Shown: positions 32,963-39,932 of the stretch, in pieces
Position numbering within the stretch: the first letter of the stretch is position 1
Layout: each line of letters opens with the position of its first letter
Source of the DNA: a virus
Direction: 5' to 3' (one strand)
DNA length: 44,638 nt
IMG/VR virus record: IMGVR_UViG_3300020020_000075
Span: 1 to 44,638 of that record
The notes under the pieces: generated by a model
What the model was told of the DNA's origin: nothing
Database searches by the model: none
Seen by the model: the letters and a program-made list of their open reading frames with translations, nothing else
Position numbers and translations under genes: made by a program

Positions 32963-33334
32963 ATGGAATATCACGACGAGAATACTCTGCATAAAGTACA
33001 GTGGGCTTTACAACAGGATCTCAATATGAGTGAATCGATGACGCAGAGAGCTATCAATAACATGCAAAATGCGGGGATTCTATTTAGGGAATTCAACCCA
33101 AGTGCCGATCACGACTGGCATAGTGGTGAAACGTTTACTATGGAATTACCACTAATAGACAAGGTTGAAACACTTCGTCTCGAGGCTTTGACTCAAGCGA
33201 TTGCAGCAACTCCGATGAATCAACCTTTCGGTACGACCCAAGGTCGAGAATTCACAGCACAAGAATACCTGATTATGCAACGAGCAGAACGATTCACACA
33301 ATACATTATTGAAGGAAGGAAGACTAATGGCTAA
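32963..33334 (+). CDS. Unknown protein between polymerase and ssDNA-binding protein
   Basis: 123 aa, helical. Starts 2 bases after the polymerase stop (AGAAAGGTAATTATG). Contains QRAINNMQNAGILFREF and TAQEYLIMQRAERF. It overlaps the next gene by 8 bases. Family not recognised; a replication accessory role is suggested only by position. Confidence 0.6.
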   Translation: MEYHDENTLHKVQWALQQDLNMSESMTQRAINNMQNAGILFREFNPSADHDWHSGETFTMELPLIDKVETLRLEALTQAIAATPMNQPFGTTQGREFTAQEYLIMQRAERFTQYIIEGRKTNG

Positions 33335-33809
33335 GGGTAAAGAACCAACATATCAGATCGACGGGGCAAATGTCCGATTTCGGAATTTCGCCGGCGGTAA
33401 GACGAAGTTTAATCCAGAGGGGAATCGCAACTTCTGCGTGGACATCCCACCGGAAGATGTGGATCAGCTTCTCGCAGACGGGTGGAACGTGAAGTTCCTC
33501 GATCCTCGTGAAGAAGGCGACGATCCGACCCCGTACCTGCAGGTGAAGGTGAAGTACGACTTCAAGCCACCGAGAGTCGTCTTGGTGAAGTCCAACGGAC
33601 AGGTGAATCTCACTGAGGACATGGTCAGCATTCTCGACTTTGCGGAGTTGAAGAATGTCGACCTGATCATCCGTGGTTGGTGGTATGAAATGGAAGCTAC
33701 GGGTAAGCAAGGTTACTCCGCCTACCTGAAGACCATGTTCGCCACTATCGAGGAAGACGAGCTCGAGCGTCGGTACAGCACCATGGACGCTCCGGGGATT
33801 GAGGAGTAA
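33327..33809 (+). CDS. Probable single-stranded DNA-binding protein
   Basis: 160 aa from the ATG after GAAGGAAGG; an upstream start at 33309 is less likely. QIDGANVRFRNFAGGKTKFN, NFCVDIPPEDVDQLL, DGWNVKFLDPREEGDD and MVSILDFAELKNVDLIIRG (in pieces) follow the beta-barrel layout of a phage family usually predicted to bind ssDNA. The acidic C-terminus (EEDELERRY ... GIEE) is consistent with SSB-type tails. GC-rich compared with neighbours, suggesting high expression. It follows the polymerase fusion in the same operon. Confidence 0.65.
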   Translation: MAKGKEPTYQIDGANVRFRNFAGGKTKFNPEGNRNFCVDIPPEDVDQLLADGWNVKFLDPREEGDDPTPYLQVKVKYDFKPPRVVLVKSNGQVNLTEDMVSILDFAELKNVDLIIRGWWYEMEATGKQGYSAYLKTMFATIEEDELERRYSTMDAPGIEE

Positions 33810-33898
33810 TGTGGGAAGTAATCGCAGGAGCAGTTGTGTATGCGTTCGGGGTGTTCTCTGGCGCTGCTATCGTCAAAGCCAATAAGGAAAAGGAATAA
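33809..33898 (+). CDS. 29-aa membrane peptide
   Basis: ATG shares a base with the previous TAA. The peptide is MWEVIAGAVVYAFGVFSGAA plus a KANKEKE end: a single TM. GAGGAG lies a few bases upstream, inside the preceding gene. Too short for family assignment, but the coupling and the same TM-plus-charged-tail form as other small genes here support it. Confidence 0.5.
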   Translation: MWEVIAGAVVYAFGVFSGAAIVKANKEKE

Positions 33899-33900
33899 TT

Positions 33901-34245
33901 ATGACAGTGCAATATCAAGACTTCGTGCGAAAGCCGTTCAAGGTTCGGGCGACCTTGGTCACACCTGAGAACATGGAGGAGCTCTCCAAGCACATCGGAG
34001 AGGTTCGGACCAACGACGAGGGTGAGAAGTACATCTTCGTGGACAAGCGTCTCGTCCCGAACGTGAATCGAGTGTTCGTGGGCTTCTGGGTTACTCAGTT
34101 CGGCGACAACGTGCGATGCTTTTCCGACAAGTCGTTCCGTAAGCAGTTCACCGAGTACACCGAGGATTGGGCTGCATACTTCGAAGAGCCGATTCCTCAA
34201 GTGACCCCTGAGGTCGAGGTGGTCGTAAAGGAGGTGAGTGCATAA
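33901..34245 (+). CDS. Conserved phage protein (114 aa)
   Basis: 114 aa. FVRKPFKVRATLVTPENMEELS, VDKRLVPNVNRVFVGFW and FGDNVRCFSDKSFRKQF match a small family widespread in actinobacteriophages with no assigned activity. AAGGAATAATT precedes the start. It overlaps the next tiny gene by one base. GC-rich like the SSB gene. Confidence 0.68.
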   Translation: MTVQYQDFVRKPFKVRATLVTPENMEELSKHIGEVRTNDEGEKYIFVDKRLVPNVNRVFVGFWVTQFGDNVRCFSDKSFRKQFTEYTEDWAAYFEEPIPQVTPEVEVVVKEVSA

Positions 34246-34355
34246 TGGCTAAGAAGAACAAGGCTATTGCCGCTGGTGGATTCGTATTGGGTGCCGCATT
34301 TTGGTACGCAATCACCAACAGTGAATTCAGCTTCCAATGGCGTAAGAAGGCGTAG
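34245..34355 (+). CDS. 36-aa membrane peptide
   Basis: The ATG shares a base with the previous TAA. MAKKNKAIAAGGFVLGAAFW and a basic ending; one short TM. AAGGAGGTGAG upstream gives a good ribosome site. Its stop codon is immediately followed by motif copy 6. Confidence 0.55.
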   Translation: MAKKNKAIAAGGFVLGAAFWYAITNSEFSFQWRKKA

Positions 34356-34357
34356 TT

Positions 34358-34381
34358 CGCAGAAATTACACGCCCTCTAAT
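34358..34381 (+). promoter_or_regulatory. 24-bp promoter-like motif, copy 6
   Basis: TTCGCA, 14-base spacer with AAATTACA, TCTAAT (34376-34381), then GAGAAG of the large RNA. Almost identical to copy 2 across the whole motif. It begins 3 bases after the 36-aa gene. Confidence 0.7.
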
Positions 34382-34478
34382 GAGAAGAAAGCGCTCCCAG
34401 GCTGGGAGTTAAAGTGCTACGATACCGTCAGGTATTAGATAAGGCCCACAACCGCTTAACTTCTCATATAGTTTTTGC
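34382..34478 (+). ncRNA. 5-prime module of the large RNA, related to RNAs A and B
   Basis: ATGAGAAG (34380-34387) pairs with CTTCTCAT (34460-34467), and across an A-A internal loop AAGCG pairs with CGCTT. Two inner hairpins follow. AGTTTTTGCC comes right after, as in RNAs A and B. This could be an independent ~84-nt RNA with its own terminator, or the first domain of the longer molecule. Confidence 0.5.
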
Positions 34479-34855
34479 CGTCGACTGAGCGACGTTAAAT
34501 AGCCTTTAGGCTCAGTGCGCCCCCGTAAGGGGGGTAGACTGTGAAGGGAAACACAGAGCGCTCCCGTGGCCATGCTACATGGAGTATAGGTCAACAAAAA
34601 ACCGCTTAGTACAACAGACCCAGGTCTTCCCCTGGCGAGTTAGTTTAATAGGAGATTCACGTCTGGTGCGCGTGAGCTGAAACGGAAGCCCCACCTTGAA
34701 GCCGCTGAGGTTTTAAGGAAGACCCCTGGAACGGGGGAGATAATTACCGGTCTCTGGAAGCTATTAAACAGCTAAGGCTATCCACCCCCCTGAGTCTACC
34801 GTGAGATGCGGAAACCAGGTGATTAAAAGTCCCCGTGGTGGCGGGGCAACTTCTC
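34382..34855 (+). ncRNA. Large structured noncoding RNA candidate (~474 nt)
   Basis: This 531-bp gap (34356-34886) holds no plausible gene. Many strong hairpins lie in order: CTCCCAGGCTGGGAG (34394-34408), ATACC-GUCA-GGUAU (34422-34435), CTGAGC/GCTCAG, CCCCC-GUAA-GGGGG, CTGTG/CACAG, CCATG-CTA-CATGG, and CCCCG/CGGGG near 34831-34846. GAGAAG at 34382 can pair with CTTCTC at 34460 or with the one at 34850, so two closures are possible. Motif copy 6 abuts its 5-prime end. Size and complexity resemble large ornate phage RNAs such as GOLLD and ROOL, but class membership cannot be decided by eye. Confidence 0.6.
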
Positions 34856-34886
34856 TCAATATCAACCCATTATTTAAGGAGAACCC

Positions 34887-35153
34887 ATGAGAATCGGAGT
34901 ACATTTCCAATATGTTTGGGCTGAGCACATCGTCAGAGGTTCACGCGAAACAGGGCAACGAACAGGCCAATACTTGTTCAATCTTCTTCCAGATCATTTG
35001 TCGGGAATTGTGACGGGAACCCTTTGGGACCCATTCCACAAAGACCTCGAGATCGAAGAGATTCATCAATGGATTCAGGATCATCTGATCTTCGACGGGC
35101 ATCGTATTATCGCATTATTCAACAATGATGAAATCCTGTGGGAAGAATCATGA
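34887..35153 (+). CDS. Unknown small protein (88 aa)
   Basis: 88 aa, soluble, no TM. FQYVWAEHIVRGSRETGQ, EEIHQWIQDHL and RIIALFNNDEIL. AAGGAGAACC precedes the ATG. It is the first gene after the large RNA and may be cotranscribed with it. Overlaps the next gene by 4 bases. Confidence 0.6.
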   Translation: MRIGVHFQYVWAEHIVRGSRETGQRTGQYLFNLLPDHLSGIVTGTLWDPFHKDLEIEEIHQWIQDHLIFDGHRIIALFNNDEILWEES

Positions 35154-35308
35154 CTAGCGGCCAATGGTTAGTGTTCTGGATCATCATGATCGGTTTCACG
35201 TTGATCTGGAGTTGGTGGTATATCCAACGGCACGATACGAAGCCACAACTTGGTCCGAGAGACTGGGACCGACTGATGAAAGAGATCCGTGAGCAGGAAG
35301 AGGATTAA
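35150..35308 (+). CDS. Small membrane protein (52 aa)
   Basis: ATGA overlap with the upstream gene. MTSGQWLVFWIIMIGFTLIW is an N-terminal TM with several Trp, followed by a charged soluble tail (DRLMKEIREQEED). Function unknown. Confidence 0.6.
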   Translation: MTSGQWLVFWIIMIGFTLIWSWWYIQRHDTKPQLGPRDWDRLMKEIREQEED

Positions 35309-35370
35309 CATTGGAAGTTTGGTGCCCCATTATTCATTCTATTCAAACACCTAAAACACAAGGACAAAAC

Positions 35371-35763
35371 ATGCCCGTCTTCATGGAATTTCTAGAGACT
35401 CGTCCTGCGCCACAAATCGCCAGTCCGTTCTACCAACACCCATACGGTGGAATCGCGAGAGATACCTGGGTTACGAAGGAACAGTTCTGTCGGTTCTTTG
35501 AACTGGAAGAACATCACGTCGAAGCAATGCCTGTCAACATGAAGGTATTTGACATTACGGGAGAATGGTCCGAATGTCTTGGATACAAGATTCAAGATCG
35601 TCTCGGGCGTAAGTGGATTTCGTCTAAAGGCGGATGGGCCTTCAACCCAGACGCTCCTGTATCCTTCAAGATCACGATCATTGAACACGGACATTCTCGC
35701 GTGGGTAAGCTGCTCAAGATTGCTCCGTACCTATGTGAGAGGGCGATCTATGGAATCAACTGA
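35371..35763 (+). CDS. Unknown soluble protein (130 aa)
   Basis: 130 aa from the ATG at 35371 (AAGGAC, 6 bases upstream). A TTG at 35311, coupled to the previous stop, would add 20 residues. FYQHPYGGIARDTWVTKEQF, EAMPVNMKVFDI and FKITIIEHGHSRV are the more distinctive stretches. Not recognised. Confidence 0.55.
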   Translation: MPVFMEFLETRPAPQIASPFYQHPYGGIARDTWVTKEQFCRFFELEEHHVEAMPVNMKVFDITGEWSECLGYKIQDRLGRKWISSKGGWAFNPDAPVSFKITIIEHGHSRVGKLLKIAPYLCERAIYGIN

Positions 35764-35833
35764 CGATTGTCCTCCACATGGGATTCCCAGACCCGACTAT
35801 GTAATAGAGCATACAGCTCGAAAGGAGGAGACC

Positions 35834-35914
35834 ATGCGAGGGATCACACTAGCTGACATCTGCTTGATCGTTATTGCAGTTTGTTCAGTTCTGATCACTC
35901 TGAAACTTTACTGA
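35834..35914 (+). CDS. 26-aa membrane peptide
   Basis: ATG at 35834 is preceded by AAAGGAGGAGACC, a strong site. MRGITLADICLIVIAVCSVL plus a short end is a single TM. The same frame is open from an ATG at 35750, which would give a 54-aa protein with a soluble N-terminal half overlapping the upstream gene. Confidence 0.5.
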   Translation: MRGITLADICLIVIAVCSVLITLKLY

Positions 35915-36084
35915 TTAGAACAACTCAGCGACATCGCAGCACCCTCGTCCGGCTGGAGGGTTAATACAGCAAGGGCGTACCTACTTCTCGATGGAGGGGC
36001 GAATACGTAAAAGAAATCGACGTTATGGTTGTGGGTGACTACGAGAGTGGAACCCTCATTTCGATTCAACACTAAGGAGATATT
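35915..36084 (+). ncRNA. Noncoding region with structured-RNA potential
   Basis: 170 bases without a supported ORF. ACCCTC/GAGGGT is a 6-bp hairpin near 35939-35960, and an AATCG/CGATT pairing spans the second half. No U-tract, T-arm or motif copy is visible. It may be a leader of the 65-aa gene or an independent RNA. Weak evidence. Confidence 0.3.
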
Positions 36085-36282
36085 ATGGGTAGTATTCAAA
36101 TCACATTCGACATTCCTTTTGACGATGATGAAACAGAGTCAAGAATCATGCAGATAGTTCTTGACAGTCAACTACGAACCATGTCAAACACTTGGCGAAT
36201 CTCTAAGCATTCTAGAACGCGTCTGGTCTACGGAGCAACGCGTGGAGCACTTCAAAACGTAGTTGACGACGAAGACTTGTAA
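36085..36282 (+). CDS. Unknown small protein (65 aa)
   Basis: 65 aa, soluble. SIQITFDIPFDDDETESRI, then MSNTWRISKHSRTRLVYGA. AAGGAGATATT precedes the start. It stands between two noncoding structured regions. Function unknown. Confidence 0.55.
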   Translation: MGSIQITFDIPFDDDETESRIMQIVLDSQLRTMSNTWRISKHSRTRLVYGATRGALQNVVDDEDL

Positions 36283-36451
36283 TCGCGCTGGTGCGCTAGA
36301 CTTAGGATTTCATGGGGTCCTAGGAGGTCTACAATCTGTGAGGGACTGGCGCCCTGTCAGATCGCATCGCAAATACTAAAGACAACAGTACCGTTTGCCT
36401 CTTCCCCCTAGGCGGTCGTAATCTGTTGACTTGGGGGCATACGTGATCCCC
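36283..36451 (+). ncRNA. Noncoding region with nested hairpins
   Basis: GCGC-TGGT-GCGC (36285-36296), then TAGAC...GTCTA enclosing TAGGA...TCCTA (36297-36331), then ACC/GGT with GCCT/AGGC (36390-36416) and GGGG/CCCC near 36433-36451. No ORF is supported. Nested complementary pairs suggest an RNA structure, and the last hairpin may terminate transcription just before motif copy 7. Confidence 0.4.
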
Positions 36452-36453
36452 TT

Positions 36454-36477
36454 CGCATGAATTACATGCCTCATAAT
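36454..36477 (+). promoter_or_regulatory. 24-bp promoter-like motif, copy 7
   Basis: TTCGCA, 14 bases with AATTACATG, CATAAT (36472-36477). An AATAGG/CCTATT hairpin begins inside the TAAT and ends just before the ribosome site of the 47-aa gene. Confidence 0.62.
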
Positions 36478-36501
36478 AGGAACCCCTATTAAGGAGAACA
36501 A

Positions 36502-36645
36502 ATGAACGATCAATGGCGTAAAGAAGTCATCGAACTCGCGCATCAGGTTGGACGTACGGCTGAAAAGCCCCCTACGGTCATCCCTGATCTGCAGGTTTGG
36601 TTGAACTGGCAAGCCGAACAAGAACTCAAAATTCTTACCCGATAG
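36502..36645 (+). CDS. Unknown small protein (47 aa)
   Basis: 47 aa, soluble. MNDQWRKEVIELAHQVGR and VWLNWQAEQELKIL; helical. AAGGAGAACA precedes the ATG. It is enclosed between motif copy 7 and a terminator, so it is a single-gene unit. Not recognised. Confidence 0.6.
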   Translation: MNDQWRKEVIELAHQVGRTAEKPPTVIPDLQVWLNWQAEQELKILTR

Positions 36646-36658
36646 AAGAACCAAAAAG

Positions 36659-36693
36659 ACGAAGTGCTGAAATACATGGCATTTCGTTTTTCA
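36659..36693 (+). terminator. Intrinsic terminator
   Basis: ACGAAGTGC (36659-36667) pairs with GCATTTCGT (36679-36687), 9 bp with one G-U, followed by TTTTTC. An AAGTACAAA repeat (reverse) begins at 36695. Confidence 0.75.
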
Positions 36694-36694
36694 C

Positions 36695-36703
36695 TTTGTA
36701 CTT
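36695..36703. repeat. AAGTACAAA repeat, isolated reverse copy
   Basis: TTTGTACTT, exact reverse complement of the clustered 9-base word. It lies between the terminator and the ribosome site of the next gene, a position that suits an operator. Confidence 0.5.
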
Positions 36704-36718
36704 ATTTAAGGAGACGTT

Positions 36719-36934
36719 ATGCAAACCATAGAAAAGTGGTATGAATGTGTGGAAATAATGATAGCCAAAGCTAAGGCAGAAGAGATTTGGTATTTCATTA
36801 TGATCGATTGGGAATCGGACGAAATCAAATCTGCGGAGGAAGTGTTAGAAACTCGTTTGGGTTATCCAATCCCGATCTTTCTTCATCATCCATTGGGACA
36901 TCCACGGACATTAGCGCATCTGTTCTTCGCATGA
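36719..36934 (+). CDS. Unknown small protein (71 aa)
   Basis: 71 aa, soluble with a hydrophobic end. IEKWYECVEIMIAKAKAEEIW, then PIFLHHPLGHPRTLAHLFF. AAGGAGACGTT precedes the start. Not recognised. Its stop codon lies within motif copy 8. Confidence 0.55.
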   Translation: MQTIEKWYECVEIMIAKAKAEEIWYFIMIDWESDEIKSAEEVLETRLGYPIPIFLHHPLGHPRTLAHLFFA

Positions 36935-36951
36935 AATACTTGGCTTCTAGT
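36928..36951 (+). promoter_or_regulatory. 24-bp promoter-like motif, copy 8
   Basis: TTCGCA, 14 bases with AAATACTTG, TCTAGT (36946-36951), one base off the usual TAAT end. It overlaps the stop codon of the upstream gene and precedes the 82-aa gene. Confidence 0.5.
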
Positions 36952-36969
36952 GAGGACAAAGGAGAACCC

Positions 36970-37218
36970 ATGACAAACAAAATCAACTCCCACGACGCCA
37001 AGGTTTTGGCAACCGGAATCGCAGTAGGTGTTACCGCCGCGACACTCGTGTGTACGAACCTCTACGGCAAAGCCTTTCGTTGGTTGACAACGAAGGAGAA
37101 GCTGAAGAGCGAGTTCATCACATGGATGTTCACGGAGGGTATGCACCTACCCGAGGCCGAGATGTACAAAGCCGCACAGGCGCAGTGGGACTTCATCAAC
37201 CAAGTCACGCAGAACTAG
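36970..37218 (+). CDS. Small membrane protein (82 aa)
   Basis: 82 aa after AAAGGAGAACCC. HDAKVLATGIAVGVTAATLV gives a TM at ~9-27, then a soluble tail with FITWMFTEGMHLPEAEMYKA. Between motif copy 8 and a terminator. Function unknown. Confidence 0.62.
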   Translation: MTNKINSHDAKVLATGIAVGVTAATLVCTNLYGKAFRWLTTKEKLKSEFITWMFTEGMHLPEAEMYKAAQAQWDFINQVTQN

Positions 37219-37226
37219 TCCTAAAG

Positions 37227-37257
37227 ACTACATACAGAACAACGTATGTAGTTTTGT
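37227..37257 (+). terminator. Intrinsic terminator
   Basis: Perfect 9-bp stem ACTACATAC / GTATGTAGT (37227-37235 and 37244-37252), 8-base loop, TTTTGTC tail. Directly upstream of motif copy 9, repeating the terminator-motif-gene order. Confidence 0.8.
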
Positions 37258-37260
37258 CTT

Positions 37261-37284
37261 CGCAGGAATTACTACGCTTCTAAT
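37261..37284 (+). promoter_or_regulatory. 24-bp promoter-like motif, copy 9
   Basis: TTCGCA, 14 bases with AATTACTACG, TCTAAT (37279-37284). Precedes the 69-aa membrane protein gene by 27 bases. Confidence 0.62.
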
Positions 37285-37310
37285 AGAAATCTACCCAAAG
37301 GAGAACCATC

Positions 37311-37520
37311 ATGTGGACATCACTCAAGAAGAAGATCAACGACAACGCAGAGGAAATCGCTGCTGGAGCAATCATCGTTGGATGCGTCGCGGTCTATGGA
37401 GTCATTCTGGGCGTCTGCTACAAGCAGGTGCAGCAGGACAACAAGATCAAGAAGGCCCAACTCGAATTGTTCAAGAACGCGATTGAACTGCAAGTTCGTG
37501 AACTCAACGTCGAGAGCTGA
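37311..37520 (+). CDS. Small membrane protein (69 aa)
   Basis: 69 aa after AAAGGAGAACC. Basic N-terminus (WTSLKKKINDNAEE), TM IAAGAIIVGCVAVYGVILGV (~16-35), then a charged C-terminal helix (KAQLELFKNAIELQ). A topology shared with the other single-TM proteins of this block. Confidence 0.65.
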   Translation: MWTSLKKKINDNAEEIAAGAIIVGCVAVYGVILGVCYKQVQQDNKIKKAQLELFKNAIELQVRELNVES

Positions 37521-37557
37521 TCACAGGATCATCAACCCGAACTAGACAACAAAAGAG

Positions 37558-37585
37558 ACTAGGAGCACAAGGCTTCTAGTTTTTC
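37558..37585 (+). terminator. Intrinsic terminator
   Basis: ACTAG-g-AGC (37558-37566) pairs with GCT-t-CTAGT (37572-37580), followed by TTTTTC. Its core resembles the terminator at 25771, so the two may share an origin. Confidence 0.75.
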
Positions 37586-37596
37586 GAAATGGAGAT

Positions 37597-37716
37597 ATGA
37601 TGGCGCCTATTGGACGAAATTCTTTTGGACATTTTTACGGATGCATTTATCGATTCTGGTTGCCTATCGAGAACCCACCATGCCGTTGTTTCCAAGATAC
37701 TAAGGAGAAGAAATGA
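37597..37716 (+). CDS. 39-aa Cys-containing peptide
   Basis: ATG at 37597 (a second ATG at 37600) after GGAGAT. MMAPIGRNSFGHFYGCIYRF, then WLPIENPPCRC. Three Cys, two of them as CRC, in an aromatic-rich peptide. Stop overlaps the next ATG (ATGA). Small and unsupported by family, but the coupling is typical here. Confidence 0.42.
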   Translation: MMAPIGRNSFGHFYGCIYRFWLPIENPPCRCFQDTKEKK

Positions 37717-37946
37717 AAGCAATTCTGATTACAGTCGCGAACCGTAGTCTGTTGGGAAATCGATGGAATGTCGAGTTCACTGATTACGACGACGTGTTGC
37801 CAATTGGATATTGGTTGGTCGCGGACTTCGGTAACAACAGTATCGAAGACATGCCCTTTGAAACTCTCACGCAGGAGAAGTTCACCGAGACGTTTGGTGA
37901 AGGACCGTTCACTGCGCTCGAGAACGATTGGGTTGAGGTGGCGTGA
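37713..37946 (+). CDS. Unknown small protein (77 aa)
   Basis: 77 aa. AAGGAGAAGAA precedes the ATG. KAILITVANRSLLGNRWNVEF, VLPIGYWLVADFG and ALENDWVEVA suggest a compact beta-rich fold. Shares one base with the next start. Not recognised. Confidence 0.6.
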   Translation: MKAILITVANRSLLGNRWNVEFTDYDDVLPIGYWLVADFGNNSIEDMPFETLTQEKFTETFGEGPFTALENDWVEVA

Positions 37947-38188
37947 TGCAACAACATCAAGATATGAACACAACGTTCATTCCTATTGAAACAGAGCAAA
38001 CTCCGCTACCCTTTTCAATTATGGGTGTTTCGGATGATAATCCTGCGGATAAAGAACTGATAGCAATGTTCAAATTCGAACGTCATCGTGACGCAATTAT
38101 TGACATCTTAAATGGTTGTGACCCATTACATTGGGACGTAACTGCGTGGGGAACAGAAGGAGAATACGATGCGAATACGTCATTGTGA
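37946..38188 (+). CDS. Unknown small protein (80 aa)
   Basis: 80 aa; ATG at 37946 couples to the previous stop, with a GTG one codon upstream. FIPIETEQTPLPFSIMGVSD, MFKFERHRDAIIDILNG and LHWDVTAWGT. Not recognised. Overlaps the next gene by 20 bases. Confidence 0.55.
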   Translation: MQQHQDMNTTFIPIETEQTPLPFSIMGVSDDNPADKELIAMFKFERHRDAIIDILNGCDPLHWDVTAWGTEGEYDANTSL

Positions 38189-38408
38189 TATGTGCAACAT
38201 TGCGATGGAACGCGACGGCGTCTACATCAAGATCAGTTTGAAGTCTGACACAGATCAAGGTCTTGTGTTTGGGGCTCCGCTAGAACTACAGGGAGACTAC
38301 TGTAGCTTCGTGTGCGTGAGGGAGCGTATCAGGCTTATGGATGGTGTACTACCAGCCGAGAGTCTAGATGACGTTGTCGGTGTAACTATGCGAAGGACGA
38401 TGCGATGA
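38169..38408 (+). CDS. Small putative zinc-binding protein
   Basis: 79 aa. C6-x2-C9 (RHCDMCNIAM) and C45-x3-C49 (DYCSFVCVRERI) form a plausible four-cysteine zinc site. AGAAGGAGAATACG precedes the start, inside the upstream gene. Small zinc proteins near phage replication genes often contact nucleic acid, but this one is not identified. Confidence 0.6.
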   Translation: MRIRHCDMCNIAMERDGVYIKISLKSDTDQGLVFGAPLELQGDYCSFVCVRERIRLMDGVLPAESLDDVVGVTMRRTMR

Positions 38409-38650
38409 AGGGCCTTAATCACTACAAATACGGGTTGACTGACTACCAAATGGATCAGTTGATGCCTAAGTTGAATGAGATGGATCGTAACGCTCGAGCT
38501 TATGGGTGGGAGATCGGTCGAGGTGCGCCTATGATCGACGAGATGATCTATTCGGATGACAACCCATTTATCAACCCTGATTGGAGGGAGAATGTCCAAG
38601 TTAACGAAGCAAGAGATCGAAGCTCTGATGCGGAAACACCGGATTCCTAA
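38405..38650 (+). CDS. Unknown small protein (81 aa)
   Basis: 81 aa; ATGA overlap with the upstream gene. KYGLTDYQMDQLMPKLNEMD, GWEIGRGAPMIDEMIYSDDN. Acidic and soluble. Overlaps the next gene in another frame by 59 bases. Confidence 0.55.
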   Translation: MKGLNHYKYGLTDYQMDQLMPKLNEMDRNARAYGWEIGRGAPMIDEMIYSDDNPFINPDWRENVQVNEARDRSSDAETPDS

Positions 38651-38759
38651 AGGATCTGATAATCCGTTTGCGCAAGCATTGGGTGCTCCGCCCCTTCATT
38701 ATTTAGAGGAGGAAGATAATGACAGTCAACCTCCTTCCGCATCAACTGGAAGCGATTGA
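38592..38759 (+). CDS. Unknown small protein (55 aa)
   Basis: 55 aa from the ATG after [29 protein letters not shown] and a Ser/Asp-rich end. It overlaps both the previous gene and the helicase start. Ribosome site is good; family not recognised. Confidence 0.5.
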   Translation: MSKLTKQEIEALMRKHRIPKGSDNPFAQALGAPPLHYLEEEDNDSQPPSASTGSD

Positions 38760-39906
38760 GAATCTAAGTAACGGAAAAGTCCTATGGGGTGGTGTGGGTG
38801 TAGGAAAGTCCCACACTGCCCTTGGGTACTATCTAGCAAAGGAAGAAGGTCAAGATATATATGTCATTACCACTGCTAAAAAACGTGACTCTCTCGATTG
38901 GGAATCAGCAGCCATTGACTTCGGAATCAGTACAGATAGATCGCTCAGCTCTTCTGGAGTTCTTGTGGTTGACTCTTGGAACAACATCGGGAAATACGAA
39001 GGTTTGGAGGACGCATTCTTTATCTTCGACGAACAACGACTCGTGGGTAATGGTGCGTGGGTCAAATCATTCCAGAGAATTGCGGGCAAGAACAGATGGA
39101 TATTGCTTACAGCAACTCCTGGAGACACTTGGATCGATTATGTCCCTTTATTCGTGGCCAATGGACTCTATCGTAATCCGACGCAGTTCAAACGGGAACA
39201 CGTTGTATACGCGCCTTTCACTCGATATCCAAAGATCACAAGATATCTTGGAGTCTCAACTTTAGAGAAGTACCGCAACATGTTGTTGGTAGAGATGCCA
39301 TACGAGAGACACACAGAAAGGGTATACGAATGGGTGGAATGCGAACACGACAAATCGCTCTTGGATGTGGTGATGAAGAAGCGGTGGAATCCGTACGAAA
39401 ACAAACCACTGAAAGATGTGAGCGAGATGTTTCGGGTAATGCGGAAGGTTGTGAACTCGGATGCATCTCGTATATCTGTTGTGAAAGAACTGATAAGGGA
39501 ACGAAAACGAGTTATTGTCTTCTACAACTTCGACTACGAGCTGGAGATATTGCGTACCCTTCAGGAGTATGTTCCGGTTGCGGAATGGAACGGCCATAAG
39601 CACGAAAACCCACCAGATTGTGACGAATGGGTGTATCTTGTACAGTACGCCGCAGGGGCTGAAGGGTGGAATTGTACTTATTCTGACACTATTTGCTTTT
39701 ACTCATTGACCTATTCCTACCGAAATTTTATGCAGTCCTCCGGGCGAATTGATCGACTTGATACTCCGTACACCCAGCTGTATTACTACGTTTTGGTGTC
39801 GAATTCGATGATCGATAAGGCTGTTCGGAACGCTTTAGAACACAAAAAGTTGTTCAATGAGCGGGCATTCTGGAAGAAGGAAATAGGCTCTGACCTGGTG
39901 TTTTAG
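38719..39906 (+). CDS. SF2 (DEAD/SNF2-like) helicase
   Basis: 395 aa after GAGGAGGAAG. Walker A GGVGVGKS (24-31), motif II IFDEQR (D104, E105), motif [11 protein letters not shown] (131-135), and motif [14 protein letters not shown] (339 on) with the arginine finger. Short for a helicase, with little beyond the two RecA-like domains. It may work with the nucleases at 40717 and 40979 in replication, recombination or resection. The first in a run of DNA-processing genes. Confidence 0.85.
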   Translation: MTVNLLPHQLEAIENLSNGKVLWGGVGVGKSHTALGYYLAKEEGQDIYVITTAKKRDSLDWESAAIDFGISTDRSLSSSGVLVVDSWNNIGKYEGLEDAFFIFDEQRLVGNGAWVKSFQRIAGKNRWILLTATPGDTWIDYVPLFVANGLYRNPTQFKREHVVYAPFTRYPKITRYLGVSTLEKYRNMLLVEMPYERHTERVYEWVECEHDKSLLDVVMKKRWNPYENKPLKDVSEMFRVMRKVVNSDASRISVVKELIRERKRVIVFYNFDYELEILRTLQEYVPVAEWNGHKHENPPDCDEWVYLVQYAAGAEGWNCTYSDTICFYSLTYSYRNFMQSSGRIDRLDTPYTQLYYYVLVSNSMIDKAVRNALEHKKLFNERAFWKKEIGSDLVF

Positions 39907-39932
39907 GATTATCGGAACGCAGAATAGGTAAT

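Noticed and set aside
34382-34855. Large RNA as tmRNA, RNase P RNA or a self-splicing intron
   Set aside because: I could not find the conserved tag region, RNase P core or intron core strings by eye, and flanking sequence is intergenic.
23434-37284. Reading the 24-bp motif as an ordinary sigma-70 promoter
   Set aside because: The hexamer fits a -10, but with a 14-base spacer the conserved CGCA is not at -35 distance and does not resemble TTGACA. No -35 is conserved at 17 bases.
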